A stretch of 64,000 bases of DNA from Streptomyces cathayae. Its GTDB lineage: Bacteria; Actinomycetota; Actinomycetes; Streptomycetales; Streptomycetaceae. Below, piece after piece: positions 15,980-25,783 of the stretch (the stretch's first letter is position 1; each line of letters begins with the position of its first letter). The translations under genes were made by a program, and so were the position numbers. The notes under the pieces were generated by a model. The model saw only the letters and a list, made by a program, of their open reading frames with translations, was not told the DNA's origin and did not search any database. Where the stretch lies: NCBI RefSeq assembly GCF_029760955.1, contig NZ_CP121682.1, forward strand, positions 4,464,001-4,528,000. The letters run 5' to 3'.

Positions 15980-18946
15980 TCAGGCGGCCTCGACGGGGGT
16001 CAGCAGCGCGCGCACCGCGGTGGCCTCCGGTGAGCCCAGCGCCTCGTAGATGCGCACGGCCTCCTCCCAGCAGACGCGGGCGCGGCCCGTGTGGCCGACC
16101 CCGGTCAGGGCGTGCCCCAGCACCGTCAGGACGTTGCCGCGCCGCCACTGCCCGCCGATGCCGCGCAGCACCGTCAGCGCCATCTCCGCGTTCGCCGCGG
16201 CCTGGGCGTGGCGCTGCCCCGCGATGTCGACCTCCGCCAGGCGGAACAGGGTCATGCCCTCCCACAGCCGTTGCCGGCTGTCCCGGAAGACCTCCAGGGC
16301 CTCGTGGAGCCGGTCGGCCGCGTCGACGAGGCGGTGGCTCTGGGTGAGGGCCATGCCCAGCGCGTACCGGCCGTTCGCACCGCGCATGGAGTTGCCCATG
16401 GCGTCGTAGATCTCCATGCCCTCCTGCGCGAGCGCCACGGCGCTGTCCGTGCTGCCGGTGGCCAGCCGGATCCGCGAGAGGTTGCAGAGCGCGCTGGCCT
16501 CACCGGGGCGGTCGCCCAGCGTCCGGAAATGCGTCAGGGCGTGGGAGAGGTGCTCCTCGCCGGCCGCGGTACGGCTCTGGTAGAGCGCGATCACGCCGCG
16601 GGCGTTGTGCGCCCAGCACACGGGCAGCAGGTCCTCGGCCCGCCGTGCGAGGCGGACGACCTGCTCGGCCTCCTCGTCGGCCAGGTCGAACCGGCCGCCG
16701 TCGAGGTGCGCGTGCGTCAGGGTCATCAGCGCCCGGGCCTCCACCTGCGCGACGCCGCCCTTCCGGGCCGCCTCCAGCAGGGTCTGCGCCGTGAACTCGT
16801 ACTCCTTGGAGTTGGCCCCCGACTCCGACAGGTCGAGCGCCGCCCACAGCAGGTCGATGCTGCGGCGCAGGGTGTCCGGCCGGTCGGCGCACTGCCGGGC
16901 GAAGGACAGCAGGCAGTTCGCCTCCGTGTAGAGCCAGTCCCGGGCCGGCCCCCGGTCGGGGAAACGCAGCCCGGGATGGTCGGTGGCGGCCAGATGGTCC
17001 ACCAGCCGGTCCCCGGGCCGCTCGATCGCGTACACGCCCGCCGCCGTCGCCAGATAGAAGTCCAGCAGACGGGAGAGGGCGGCGGCGCGCTCGCCCGGGG
17101 GGTGCTCGTCGCGTTCGGCGCACGCCCGCGCGTAGAGGCGGACCAGGTCGTGCAGGCGGTAGCGGCCGTGTGCCGCGGACTCCAGCAGGGAGGTGTCCAC
17201 CAGGGACTCCAGGAGGTCCTCCGTGTCGTCCGCCGGCAGGTCGAGGACCGCCGCCGCTGCCGCCAGGGAGATGTCCGGTCCGTCGGCCAGGCCGAGGAGG
17301 CGGAAGGCGCGGGCCTGGGCCGGCTCCAGCTGGCTGTAACCGAGCTCGAAGGTGGCCTTCACGGCGAGGTCGCCGGCCTGCAGCTCGTCCAGGCGGCGGC
17401 GCTCGTCGGCGAGCTTGGCCGCCAGCACCGAGACGGTCCAGGTGCGGCGCGCCGCCAGCCGGGAGGCCGCTATCCGGATGGCCAGCGGGAGGAAACCGCA
17501 GGCCGCCACGGTGTCCAGCGAGGCCTCGCGCTCCGCCGCCACCCGCTCCTCGCCGACGATCTTCGTGAACAGGGCCAGCGCCTCGTCCGGGGACATCACG
17601 TCCAGGTCGACCAGGTGGGCGCCGGCCAGGTCCACCATCCGCACCCGGGACGTCACCAGGGCCGCGCAGCCCTCCGTGCCCGGCAGGAGGGGGCGCACCT
17701 GGGCGGCGTCCCGCGCGTTGTCCAGCAGCACCAGCACCCTGCGGCCGTCCAGGACCGACCGGTACAGCGCCGCCCGTTCCTCGAGCGAGTCGGGGACGGC
17801 GGAGTCGGCGGTGCCCAGGGCGCGCAGGAAGGCGCCGAGCACCGCCTCGGGCTCGGCCGCCCGCTGCCCCGCGCCCTGCAGATCGACGTACAGCTGGCCG
17901 TCGGGGAAACCGGCCCGCGCCTGGTGGGCCACGTGCACCGCGAGGGTCGTCTTGCCGACGCCGCCTATCCCGGCCAGCGCGGACACCGCCATCACCCGGC
18001 CCTCGGCCGAGGCGAGGATCGTGCCGAGTTCGCGCACGAAGGACGTGCGGCCGGTGAAGTCCGGCACAGTGGCGGGCAGTTGAGCGGGACGGACCGGGGC
18101 GGCGGCGGGCTCGGGCGGCGCGGGGGAGGAGGGCTCCGCCAGGTGGGGGTCCGCCTGGAGGATGCGCTGCTGGAGTTCCTGCAGGCCGGGCCGCGGGTCC
18201 ACGCCCAGCTCGTCGGCGAGCAGCCGGCGCGTGTCCGCGTACACCGCCAGTGCCTCGGCCTGGCGCCCGCTGCGGTACAGCGCCAGCATCAGCAGTTCGC
18301 GCAGACGTTCGCGCAGCGGGTGGGCCGCCGTGAGCGCCGTCAGCTCCGAGACGGCCTCCGTGTGGCAGCCCTGCTCCAGGTCCATGTCCAGCCGGGTCTC
18401 GGCGAGTTGCAGACGCCATTCCTCCAGCCGCACCCGCTGGGCCTGAGCGTACGGGCCCGGTACGCCCGCCAGTGTCTCGCCGTCCCAGAGCGCGAGGGCG
18501 CGGTTCAGCAGCGTACGGGCCGTGCACAGGTCCCCGGCGTGCTTCGCCCGCTCCGCCTCGGCGGCCAGCCGCTGCGCCACCTCGACGTCCAGCGCGTCCT
18601 CGCCCGGTCCGCGCACCGCGTATCCCCCGGACTCGCTGACCAGGATCCCGGGGTCCAGCACCTTCCGCAGCCGGGACGCGTACGTACGTAGCGCCGCCAG
18701 CGCCTGCGAGGGCGGCTCCTCGCCCCACAGGGCGTCGATCAGCTCGGCCGCCGTGGCCGTACGGCCCCCGCGGAGCAACAGGGAGGCGAGCAGGGCGCGT
18801 TGCTGAGGGCTTCCGGTGCTGACGGGTTCGCCGCCGCGCCAGGCGCGCACCGGTCCGAGCACGCTGAAGCGCAGCACCGGCGGCTCGGGCGGTGCCGTCG
18901 GCGCACCGGGACGTCCCTGCTCCGGCACTCGCGGTGCACCCTCCAT
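15980..18946 (-). CDS. afsR: Global regulator AfsR (SARP-NB-ARC-TPR)
   Basis: Transcriptional activator phosphorylated by AfsK and other kinases; it activates afsS and so secondary metabolism. The 988 residues comprise a SARP winged-helix domain (about 25-115), a bacterial transcriptional activation domain (about 120-265), and an NB-ARC ATPase with P-loop GIGGVGKT (326-333) and a Walker B region LVLLDNARDA. A C-terminal TPR array (about 690-980) follows. Length matches AfsR. The ATG is preceded by AGAGGGGA. Two palindromes with TGACG/CGTCA arms lie upstream (18994-19007, 19119-19131). afsS follows in the same direction. Confidence 0.97.
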   Translation of the reverse strand: MEGAPRVPEQGRPGAPTAPPEPPVLRFSVLGPVRAWRGGEPVSTGSPQQRALLASLLLRGGRTATAAELIDALWGEEPPSQALAALRTYASRLRKVLDPGILVSESGGYAVRGPGEDALDVEVAQRLAAEAERAKHAGDLCTARTLLNRALALWDGETLAGVPGPYAQAQRVRLEEWRLQLAETRLDMDLEQGCHTEAVSELTALTAAHPLRERLRELLMLALYRSGRQAEALAVYADTRRLLADELGVDPRPGLQELQQRILQADPHLAEPSSPAPPEPAAAPVRPAQLPATVPDFTGRTSFVRELGTILASAEGRVMAVSALAGIGGVGKTTLAVHVAHQARAGFPDGQLYVDLQGAGQRAAEPEAVLGAFLRALGTADSAVPDSLEERAALYRSVLDGRRVLVLLDNARDAAQVRPLLPGTEGCAALVTSRVRMVDLAGAHLVDLDVMSPDEALALFTKIVGEERVAAEREASLDTVAACGFLPLAIRIAASRLAARRTWTVSVLAAKLADERRRLDELQAGDLAVKATFELGYSQLEPAQARAFRLLGLADGPDISLAAAAAVLDLPADDTEDLLESLVDTSLLESAAHGRYRLHDLVRLYARACAERDEHPPGERAAALSRLLDFYLATAAGVYAIERPGDRLVDHLAATDHPGLRFPDRGPARDWLYTEANCLLSFARQCADRPDTLRRSIDLLWAALDLSESGANSKEYEFTAQTLLEAARKGGVAQVEARALMTLTHAHLDGGRFDLADEEAEQVVRLARRAEDLLPVCWAHNARGVIALYQSRTAAGEEHLSHALTHFRTLGDRPGEASALCNLSRIRLATGSTDSAVALAQEGMEIYDAMGNSMRGANGRYALGMALTQSHRLVDAADRLHEALEVFRDSRQRLWEGMTLFRLAEVDIAGQRHAQAAANAEMALTVLRGIGGQWRRGNVLTVLGHALTGVGHTGRARVCWEEAVRIYEALGSPEATAVRALLTPVEAA

Positions 18947-18993
18947 GGAGTCCCCTCTGCATCCTGAACAACCAGGCCAGTCTGCCTTGTCCG

Positions 18994-19131
18994 TGACGCA
19001 TGCGTCAGTCGTGCGAGACGGCGATCACACGGCGGCGCACGCGGGTTTACAAGGCTCTCACCCCTTCTGCGTACACGTGTGCGTCGATGTCACCGGAATC
19101 GGCCCCTGCTCCTGTAGTTGACGCTTCGTCA
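18994..19131. promoter_or_regulatory. Two TGACG-CGTCA palindromes upstream of afsR
   Basis: TGACGCATGCGTCA (18994-19007, perfect 14-bp palindrome, about 50 bases before the afsR ATG) and TGACG-CTT-CGTCA (19119-19131). The shared half-site suggests one dimeric regulator of afsR; the identity is unknown. Confidence 0.5.
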
Positions 19132-19157
19132 GGTGAGCTGCGGTGGTGCCGCACGCC

Positions 19158-19553
19158 TCAGCCGTCCAGGTCGACCCGTACCGTCAGCAGTCCCGCCCCC
19201 ACCGCCCGTACCGCCGCGCTGTTCATGCGCGGCAGGGAGCGCAGCCGGGCGACCGGGTCGTCCTCGGGCAACGGGTGGGCGGTACCGGTGTGCCAGCGGC
19301 CCCGGATGCGGACCCGCACCCGGGGGTCCGCGCGGATGTTGCGCACGTACTGGGACCGCTCGCCGAACTCCGACACCAGCCAGAACGCGTCTCCGACCCG
19401 CCGCCCGCCCACCGGGGTGCGCCGGGGCAGGCCGGAGACGCGGCCCGTGGTCTCCAGGAGGGTCTGCAGCGGGGAGCGGCGCATGAGGGGATTGGCGATC
19501 CGGCGCTGGACGGCGGTGACGGCCCGGTACGTGCGTTCGGCGTGACGGCTCAT
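19158..19553 (-). CDS. Deazaflavin (F420)-dependent nitroreductase family protein
   Basis: A 131-residue Ddn-type split barrel. Members use F420H2 to reduce quinones or nitro compounds. Typical segments are LLETTGRVSGLPRRTPVGG, FWLVSEFGERSQYVRNI (the loop near the F420 site) and VRVRIRGRWHTGTAHP. It starts 12 bases after the stop of the PHP hydrolase gene and is probably co-transcribed with it. fbiC, which makes the F420 chromophore, is 3 kb away. Confidence 0.88.
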   Translation of the reverse strand: MSRHAERTYRAVTAVQRRIANPLMRRSPLQTLLETTGRVSGLPRRTPVGGRRVGDAFWLVSEFGERSQYVRNIRADPRVRVRIRGRWHTGTAHPLPEDDPVARLRSLPRMNSAAVRAVGAGLLTVRVDLDG

Positions 19554-19565
19554 GGTGCGGCGAGC

Positions 19566-21104
19566 CTACCGGCGGCCCAGGAAGATCGGGTTGGTCAGCG
19601 CGGCCGGGGTGCCCGGCAGCGGGCCGGCCGCCGTCTCGTGCCGCAGCTCGGCGCGGACGTAGGCGGCGTACGCGGGGGTGGTCCGCCACTCGACGACACC
19701 CGAGCCGGACACCGGCAGCGGGGCGCTGGTGTGCAGAACGCCCTGGTCGGTGACGAGGCGGACCGTGCAGCGCGGGGCGCCGCGGGCCTCCAGGCGGACG
19801 GTGACCGGTGTGTCCCGGTCCACGCCCAACCGCTCGCCGACACCGGCGTGTTCGCCCCGCCCGCCGGAGGCCGTGAAGGCGGCGGAGACGCGTGCGGACT
19901 CGGCGACGTACGAGCGGCCCGCGCGGATGCCCTCCAGGACGGCCCGGCGGGACAGCTCGTCGGCGAGGACGACGGTCTGCGGGTGGCCGACGACGTCCGG
20001 GTCCCGGTGGGCGTCGCTGCTGCCCATCGCCGGAATCCAGCCCCGGCCGCCCCTGCCGTCCCGCCCGCCCTGTCCGCCCCGCACCGAGGCGACGAGCATG
20101 CCGTCCCAGTCGGCCAGGGCCACCTCGTCGTCGGGTGTCCAGGGGCCGTTCCACACCTCCACGGCGTCCGCCTCGCCGAAGCCGAACTTCCAGTTGCAGC
20201 CGATGCAGGTGGCGTGCGGATGCGCCGGCACGACCAGGCCCCCGGCGTCGCGGACCCGGCGGGCGAACCGGCCGAACCGGTCGTCGCGGGCCCGGTAGCG
20301 CCAGTCGACGAAGGTGCCGGGGTCCGTGCCGAGCGCGACGACGTGCCCGTTGCGGGTGGTGACCTCCTCGCCCAGCAGCACCAGCAGGTCGTCCCCGGCG
20401 GTGTCCGCCCAATGGGCGTGCGCGGAATGGGTGTTGTGCTCCGAGCTGTTGATGAAGTCCAGCCCCGCCGCCCGCGCGAGCGCCGCGATCCCGGCCGGGG
20501 TGCGACGGCCGTCGGAGTGCCAGGAGTGCAGATGGCAGTCGCCCCGGTACCAGGCCCGCCCGCGCCCCTTCGCCCGCTCGGGCGGATACACCGGCCGGAC
20601 CGTCTCGCCGGGCTCCCCGTAGGTCAGCGTGACGGTGATCTCGTACGACAGCCCCTGCGGGGCCACGGTGTACGGGCCCAGCGCGATGTGCCAGGTGCCC
20701 TCCCGCACCGGGCCGGGCAGATAGCCGGGGGTCGCGTCGTCCGCGCGGAGGAAGAACTCCGTACGGGCCCCGCCCGACCAGCCCCGGAAACCCTCACCGC
20801 CCGGCTCGGTGCCGCGCTCGTCGAAGATCCCGACGTCGAGGGCGTTGCCCGCGGTCCCGGCCGGGACGGACGGTCTGTCGTAGGTGTAGGCGACCCTGAT
20901 CTCCCGTACGCCGTCCGGCACGTCGACGGGGACGTAGACGAAGTCGGGGGCGCCCGGCGGGAGGGTGCCGCGCACCGTCCTCGTCTCCTGTTCACCGCGG
21001 CCGGCCGCGGAGGCGAAGCTCACGCCTCCCAACGTAAGCGCGGCGGCGGCTCCCGTCAGGAGAACGGCGCGCCGGCCGATCCCGCTCTGGTGCTCCTCGC
21101 ACAT
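19566..21104 (-). CDS. Tat-exported PHP-domain metallohydrolase (CehA/McbA family)
   Basis: 512 residues. The Tat-type signal is GIGRRAVLLTGAAAALTLGG with an Ala-rich cleavage region, so the enzyme is likely extracytoplasmic. The mature part has a beta-sandwich-like N-terminal region and then a PHP fold with metal ligands in GDCHLHSWHSDG and NSSEHNTHSAH, consistent with a phosphoesterase or phosphotriesterase. I chose the ATG at 21104 because GGGAG precedes it and the signal starts there; upstream in-frame codons encode no signal. It is co-directional with the nitroreductase gene. Confidence 0.88.
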   Translation of the reverse strand: MCEEHQSGIGRRAVLLTGAAAALTLGGVSFASAAGRGEQETRTVRGTLPPGAPDFVYVPVDVPDGVREIRVAYTYDRPSVPAGTAGNALDVGIFDERGTEPGGEGFRGWSGGARTEFFLRADDATPGYLPGPVREGTWHIALGPYTVAPQGLSYEITVTLTYGEPGETVRPVYPPERAKGRGRAWYRGDCHLHSWHSDGRRTPAGIAALARAAGLDFINSSEHNTHSAHAHWADTAGDDLLVLLGEEVTTRNGHVVALGTDPGTFVDWRYRARDDRFGRFARRVRDAGGLVVPAHPHATCIGCNWKFGFGEADAVEVWNGPWTPDDEVALADWDGMLVASVRGGQGGRDGRGGRGWIPAMGSSDAHRDPDVVGHPQTVVLADELSRRAVLEGIRAGRSYVAESARVSAAFTASGGRGEHAGVGERLGVDRDTPVTVRLEARGAPRCTVRLVTDQGVLHTSAPLPVSGSGVVEWRTTPAYAAYVRAELRHETAAGPLPGTPAALTNPIFLGRR

Positions 21105-21397
21105 GCTGCTGCTCCCGGGGTGTCGTGTGGTGACGGGCGGATGACAGGGCACGGGCTGCACGGGTGGTGCGGGGTGCTGCGGCACCACACTGATATCGAG
21201 CGGTGAACTGCCGTGCAAGGGAAGGAAATCAGCGGATTCAGCGACGGAGACCGCTCATCGTCGGACCCGCTGTCGCGGGCCCTGTCGTGTGCCCCCGCCC
21301 CGCCGCGGCCGCCCCGGTGTCCCGACCGGTCGGTATGGACAGGAGGTCCGGGCCCGGGTATTGATGGGTCCGTCGTCCGCGTACGAAAGGCCCGCTC

Positions 21398-22291
21398 ATG
21401 CGCATCGCCGTCACGATCTTCCTCACCGACGAGACGATCACCCCGACCCGGATCGCCCGTGAGCTGGAGCAGCGCGGCTTCGCAGGGCTGTATCTGCCCG
21501 AGCACACGCACATCCCCGTCGAGCGGACCAGCCCCTACCCGGCGGGCGGCGACCTGCCCCGGGAGTACAGCCGCACCCTGGACCCCTACGTCGCGCTCGC
21601 GCAGGCCGCGGCCGTCACCGAGCGGCTCGGCCTCGGCACCGGCATCACGCTCGCCGCGCAGCACGACCCGATCGACCTGGCCAAGCAGATCGCCACCCTC
21701 GACCACCTCTCCGGCGGCCGGTTCACCCTCGGGCTCGGCTTCGGCTGGAACGTCGAGGAGGCCGCCGACCACGGGGTGGAATGGCGTACCCGGCGGGAGC
21801 TGGTCCGGGACCGGATGGGCCTGATGCGGTCGCTGTGGTCGGAGGAACCGACCGCGTACGACGGGAAGTTCGGCAGCGTCCGGGCCAGCTTCGCGCACCC
21901 CAAGCCGGTGCAGAAGCCGCGCGGCCCCGTCGTCGGTCCGCGCACGCTGGTCGGCGGGATGTCCGGGCCGAAGCTGTTCACGCACGTCTGCGAGTACGCC
22001 GACGGCTGGATGCCGATCGGCGGGCGCGGCCTGTCCGAGGCGATGCCCCGGCTGCGCACCGCCTGGGCCGACGCGGGCCGCGACCCCGGCGCCCTCCAGG
22101 TCGTCCCGTACGCGGTCCAGCCCAGTGCGGGCAAGCTCGCCCACTTCGCCGAGCTCGGGATCGAGGAGGTCGTGGTGCAGCTGCCGCCGGAGGACGAGGC
22201 GGGAGTGCTGCGGGCCCTGGACGCCTACCAGGCGTTCGTCGACGGCACGGGCGGCGGGTCGGGCGACGGCGCCGGTGAGGGAACCCGATGA
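21398..22291 (+). CDS. LLM-class F420-dependent oxidoreductase
   Basis: A 297-residue TIM-barrel enzyme of the luciferase-like family. Diagnostic segments are ITLAAQHDPIDLAKQIATLD, LSGGRFTLGLGFGWNVEEAA and the WSEEPTAYDGKFGS loop. Members transfer hydride to or from F420; the substrate is unknown. The ATG has GAAAGG upstream. The C-terminus ends in a Gly/Asp-rich tail, and a 9-bp tandem repeat starts one base after the stop. It lies 115 bp upstream of fbiC. Confidence 0.92.
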   Translation: MRIAVTIFLTDETITPTRIARELEQRGFAGLYLPEHTHIPVERTSPYPAGGDLPREYSRTLDPYVALAQAAAVTERLGLGTGITLAAQHDPIDLAKQIATLDHLSGGRFTLGLGFGWNVEEAADHGVEWRTRRELVRDRMGLMRSLWSEEPTAYDGKFGSVRASFAHPKPVQKPRGPVVGPRTLVGGMSGPKLFTHVCEYADGWMPIGGRGLSEAMPRLRTAWADAGRDPGALQVVPYAVQPSAGKLAHFAELGIEEVVVQLPPEDEAGVLRALDAYQAFVDGTGGGSGDGAGEGTR

Positions 22292-22292
22292 G

Positions 22293-22319
22293 GGCACTGA
22301 CGGCACTGACGGCACCGGC
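22293..22319 (+). repeat. 9-bp tandem repeat, 3 copies, just after the LLM gene stop
   Basis: GGCACTGAC, GGCACTGAC and GGCACCGGC follow the stop codon after a single base. Confidence 0.7.
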
Positions 22320-22406
22320 GGCCCCCGTGACGGCCGGTGCGCACCGCGCCGGGAGGAGGGCCCAGGCCCCCCTTTGCCCTGATCACGCCGAACGTATGCT
22401 CAAGGA

Positions 22407-24992
22407 ATGACGACATCCGCGACCTCCGGGACAGGTCCGACCGAGAACTCCATGCGTCGCGCCCTCAAGCGGGCCCGTGACGGCGTCTCCCTCGACGTGT
22501 CCGAGGCCGCCGTCCTGCTCCAGGCGCGCGGCGAGCAACTGGAGGACCTGTGCGCCTCGGCCGCCCGGGTCCGGGACGCGGGCCTGCGGGCGGCGGGCCG
22601 GCCCGGGGTCATCACGTACTCGAAGAGCGTCTTCGTCCCGCTGACCCGGCTGTGCCGGGACACGTGCCACTACTGCACCTTCGTCACCGTGCCCGGCAAG
22701 CTGCGCCGGGCCGGGCACGGGATGTTCATGTCGCCGGACGAGGTCCTGGACATCGCCCGCAAGGGCGCCGCCCTCGGCTGCAAGGAAGCCCTCATCACCC
22801 TCGGCGACAAGCCCGAGGACCGTTGGCCCGAGGCGCGCGAGTGGCTCGACGCGCACGGCTACGACGACACGATCGCCTACGTCCGCGCGATCTCCATCCG
22901 CATCCTGGAGGAGACCGGACTCCTCCCGCACCTCAACCCGGGCGTCCTGACCTGGACCGACTTCCAGCGGCTCAAGCCCGTCGCCCCGTCGATGGGCATG
23001 ATGCTGGAGACCACCGCGACCCGGCTGTGGTCCGAGCCCGGCGGCCCGCACCACGGCTCCCCGGACAAGGAACCCGCCGTGCGGCTGCGCGTCCTGGAGG
23101 ACGCCGGCCGCTCCTCCGTCCCCTTCACCTCGGGCATCCTCATCGGCATCGGCGAGACCTACGAGGAGCGCGCCGAGTCCCTGTTCGCCCTCAGGAAGGT
23201 CTCCCGCGCCCACCACGGCATCCAGGAACTGATCGTCCAGAACTTCCGCGCCAAGCCGGACACCGCGATGCGCGGCATGCCGGACGCGGAACTCGACGCG
23301 CTTCTCGCCACGGTCGCCGTGGCCCGGCACGTCCTCGGCCCGGCCGCCTGCCTGCAGGCCCCGCCCAACCTCGTCGACTCCGAGTACGGACGGCTGATCG
23401 CGGCCGGCATCGACGACTGGGGCGGCGTCTCCCCGCTCACCATCGACCACGTCAACCCCGAACGCCCCTGGCCGCGGATCGAGGAACTGGCCGAGAAGTC
23501 CCGGGCGGCCGGCTTCGAGATGCGCGAACGCCTCTGCGTCTACCCGGAGTTCGTCACCCGCGGCGAACCCTGGCTGGACCCGCGGCTGCGCCCGCACGTG
23601 GCGGCGCTCGCCGACCCCGCCACCGGCCTCGCCCTGCCGGACGCCGTGGTCGAGGGCCGCCCCTGGCAGGAGCCCGACGAGGTGTTCACCGCCAGCGGCC
23701 GCACCGACCTGCACCGCACCATCGACACCGAGGGCCGCACCGCCGACCGCCGCGACGACTTCGACGAGGTCTACGGCGACTGGGGCGCCCTGCGCGAGGC
23801 CGCCGTCCCCGGCATGGCACCCGAGCGCATCGACACCGACGTACGCCAGGCCCTGGCGACGGCGGCCGACGACCCGACGGAACTGACCGACGACGAGGCC
23901 CTCGCCCTGCTGCACGCGGACGGCCCGGCGCTGGACGCCCTGTGCCGGATCGCGGACGACGTCCGCGCCTCGGCGGTCGGCGACGACGTCACCTACATCG
24001 TCACCCGCAACATCAACTTCACCAACGTCTGTTACACCGGCTGCCGTTTCTGCGCCTTCGCCCAGCGCCGCACCGACGCCGACGCGTACACGCTCTCCCT
24101 GGAGCAGGTGGCCGACCGCGCCCAGCAGGCCTGGGAGGTGGGCGCGGTGGAGGTCTGCATGCAGGGCGGCATCCACCCCGACCTGCCGGGCACCGCGTAC
24201 TTCGACATCGCGAAGGCGGTCAAGGAACGCGTCCCCGGCATGCACGTGCACGCCTTCTCCCCGATGGAGGTGGTCAACGGCGCCACCCGCACCGGCCTGT
24301 CGATCCGCGAGTGGCTCACCGCGGCCAAGGAGGCGGGCCTGGACTCGATCCCCGGCACGGCCGCCGAGATCCTCGACGACGAGGTCCGCTGGATCCTGAC
24401 CAAGGGCAAACTGCCGGCGGCCACCTGGATCGAGGTCGTCGAGACGGCCCACGAACTGGGCATCCGCTCCTCCTCGACGATGATGTACGGCCATGTCGAC
24501 CAGCCCCGCCACTGGCTCGGGCACCTGCGCACCCTGGCCGGCATCCAGCAACGCACCGGCGGTTTCACCGAGTTCGTGACCCTGCCCTTCATCCACACCA
24601 ACGCACCCGTCTACCTGGCCGGCATCGCCCGCCCCGGCCCCACCACCCGGGACAACCGCGCGGTCACCGCGATGGCCCGCCTCCTGCTGCACCCGTACAT
24701 CCCCAACATCCAGACCAGCTGGGTCAAACTGGGCGCGGAGGGCGCGGCGGACATGCTCCGCTCCGGCGCCAACGACCTCGGCGGCACCCTGATGGAGGAG
24801 ACCATCTCCCGCATGGCGGGCTCCTCCTACGGCTCCTACAAGTCCGTCAAGGACCTGATCGCGGTCGCCGAAGCCGCGGGCCGCCCGGCCAGGCCCCGCA
24901 CCACCCTGTACGGCGAGGTCCCCGAGGAACGGCAGCAGGCGGCCCAGGCCTCCGACGGCCACCTCCCGGCCCTCCTGCCGGTGCTGGACTGA
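22407..24992 (+). CDS. fbiC: FO synthase FbiC (CofG-CofH fusion)
   Basis: Makes 7,8-didemethyl-8-hydroxy-5-deazariboflavin, the chromophore of coenzyme F420, from tyrosine and a ribityl-aminouracil. The 861-residue protein has two radical-SAM domains: the CofG half with C83-x3-C87-x2-C90 (CRDTCHYC) and the CofH half with C542-x3-C546-x2-C549 (CYTGCRFC). Fusion and length are the actinobacterial norm. The ATG has CAAGGA upstream. Neighbouring LLM and Ddn-like proteins are likely F420 users. An octamer repeat begins right after the stop. Confidence 0.97.
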   Translation: MTTSATSGTGPTENSMRRALKRARDGVSLDVSEAAVLLQARGEQLEDLCASAARVRDAGLRAAGRPGVITYSKSVFVPLTRLCRDTCHYCTFVTVPGKLRRAGHGMFMSPDEVLDIARKGAALGCKEALITLGDKPEDRWPEAREWLDAHGYDDTIAYVRAISIRILEETGLLPHLNPGVLTWTDFQRLKPVAPSMGMMLETTATRLWSEPGGPHHGSPDKEPAVRLRVLEDAGRSSVPFTSGILIGIGETYEERAESLFALRKVSRAHHGIQELIVQNFRAKPDTAMRGMPDAELDALLATVAVARHVLGPAACLQAPPNLVDSEYGRLIAAGIDDWGGVSPLTIDHVNPERPWPRIEELAEKSRAAGFEMRERLCVYPEFVTRGEPWLDPRLRPHVAALADPATGLALPDAVVEGRPWQEPDEVFTASGRTDLHRTIDTEGRTADRRDDFDEVYGDWGALREAAVPGMAPERIDTDVRQALATAADDPTELTDDEALALLHADGPALDALCRIADDVRASAVGDDVTYIVTRNINFTNVCYTGCRFCAFAQRRTDADAYTLSLEQVADRAQQAWEVGAVEVCMQGGIHPDLPGTAYFDIAKAVKERVPGMHVHAFSPMEVVNGATRTGLSIREWLTAAKEAGLDSIPGTAAEILDDEVRWILTKGKLPAATWIEVVETAHELGIRSSSTMMYGHVDQPRHWLGHLRTLAGIQQRTGGFTEFVTLPFIHTNAPVYLAGIARPGPTTRDNRAVTAMARLLLHPYIPNIQTSWVKLGAEGAADMLRSGANDLGGTLMEETISRMAGSSYGSYKSVKDLIAVAEAAGRPARPRTTLYGEVPEERQQAAQASDGHLPALLPVLD

Positions 24993-24993
24993 G

Positions 24994-25023
24994 ACCGGGG
25001 GACCGGGGGACCGGGGGACCGGG
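24994..25023 (+). repeat. Octanucleotide repeat (ACCGGGGG)3.75 after fbiC
   Basis: Three perfect ACCGGGGG units and a partial fourth start one base after the fbiC stop codon. Confidence 0.85.
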
Positions 25024-25155
25024 ACGGGCCGGCACGGGGCAGGGGCGGACCGGAGCGGGCGAGGGCGGCCCACCCGGCTGCCCCGCCCCCGTCGCAGTAC
25101 GATGATCGGGCCCCGAAGTCGAGGGGGGTTCTCGTAGCTGAGGAGATGCGTACCG

Positions 25156-25746
25156 GTGCCTGCCCGTCTTCCTTCGTGGGCCTGGGTGACCGGGCTGACC
25201 ACGGGGGCGATAGCCGCGGTGGCGGTCCTGGCCGTCCAGGCGGACCAGGGGCCGAAGCCCACCGCGTCCACGAGCCGCCCGAGCGCCGCGTCGGCGACGG
25301 CGGACGCGAAACCGTCCGCCGAACCGGAGGAGAAGGAGACCGGGACGGAGACGGAAGCGGAGTCGGAGGCGGTCCCGGCCGACTCGGGCACCGGCCGCCG
25401 GATCGTCTACTCCCTCGACGACCGGCAGGTGTGGCTGGTGGACGCCAGTGACGCCCCCCGCCGCTCCTTCGAGGTCTGGCCGGGCACGGTCGCCCCCGAC
25501 CCCGGCACGTACGCGATCGGCACCCGCACCGAGGCCACGACCGGCAGCGACGGCGTCGCCGTCGAGCACATCATGTACTTCGCCGCCAAGTCGGGCGTCT
25601 CCATCGCCTTCTCCAACGCCGTCGACGGCTCCTCACCCCCACCACCCGACGGCCGTACCACCGGCGGCATCCGCGTGGCCAAGGAGGACGGCGAGGCCCT
25701 GTGGACCTTCGGCACCCCGGGCACCACGGTCCGGGTCGTCGGGTAA
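25156..25746 (+). CDS. Exported protein with degenerate L,D-transpeptidase (YkuD) fold
   Basis: 196 residues. An N-terminal signal/anchor (WVTGLTTGAIAAVAVLAVQA) is followed by a disordered Ala/Glu/Thr-rich linker (30-78) and a C-terminal domain (80-196) whose strand order and end (GGIRVAKEDGEALWTF) mirror YkuD L,D-transpeptidases. The active-site SHGCIRM pattern is replaced by T168-T-G-G171-I-R-V, so the nucleophile cysteine is glycine, and the upstream catalytic IHG is IAF (150-152). It should be inactive as a transpeptidase but may bind peptidoglycan. GTG 25156 has GAGGAGA upstream. Confidence 0.72.
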   Translation: MPARLPSWAWVTGLTTGAIAAVAVLAVQADQGPKPTASTSRPSAASATADAKPSAEPEEKETGTETEAESEAVPADSGTGRRIVYSLDDRQVWLVDASDAPRRSFEVWPGTVAPDPGTYAIGTRTEATTGSDGVAVEHIMYFAAKSGVSIAFSNAVDGSSPPPPDGRTTGGIRVAKEDGEALWTFGTPGTTVRVVG

Positions 25747-25764
25747 CGGCCGACCCGGCCGACC
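25747..25764 (+). repeat. 9-bp duplication immediately after a stop codon
   Basis: CGGCCGACC is repeated twice in tandem directly behind the TAA of the YkuD-like gene. Confidence 0.6.
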
Positions 25765-25783
25765 CGATGCCGTCGCGGGCAGA

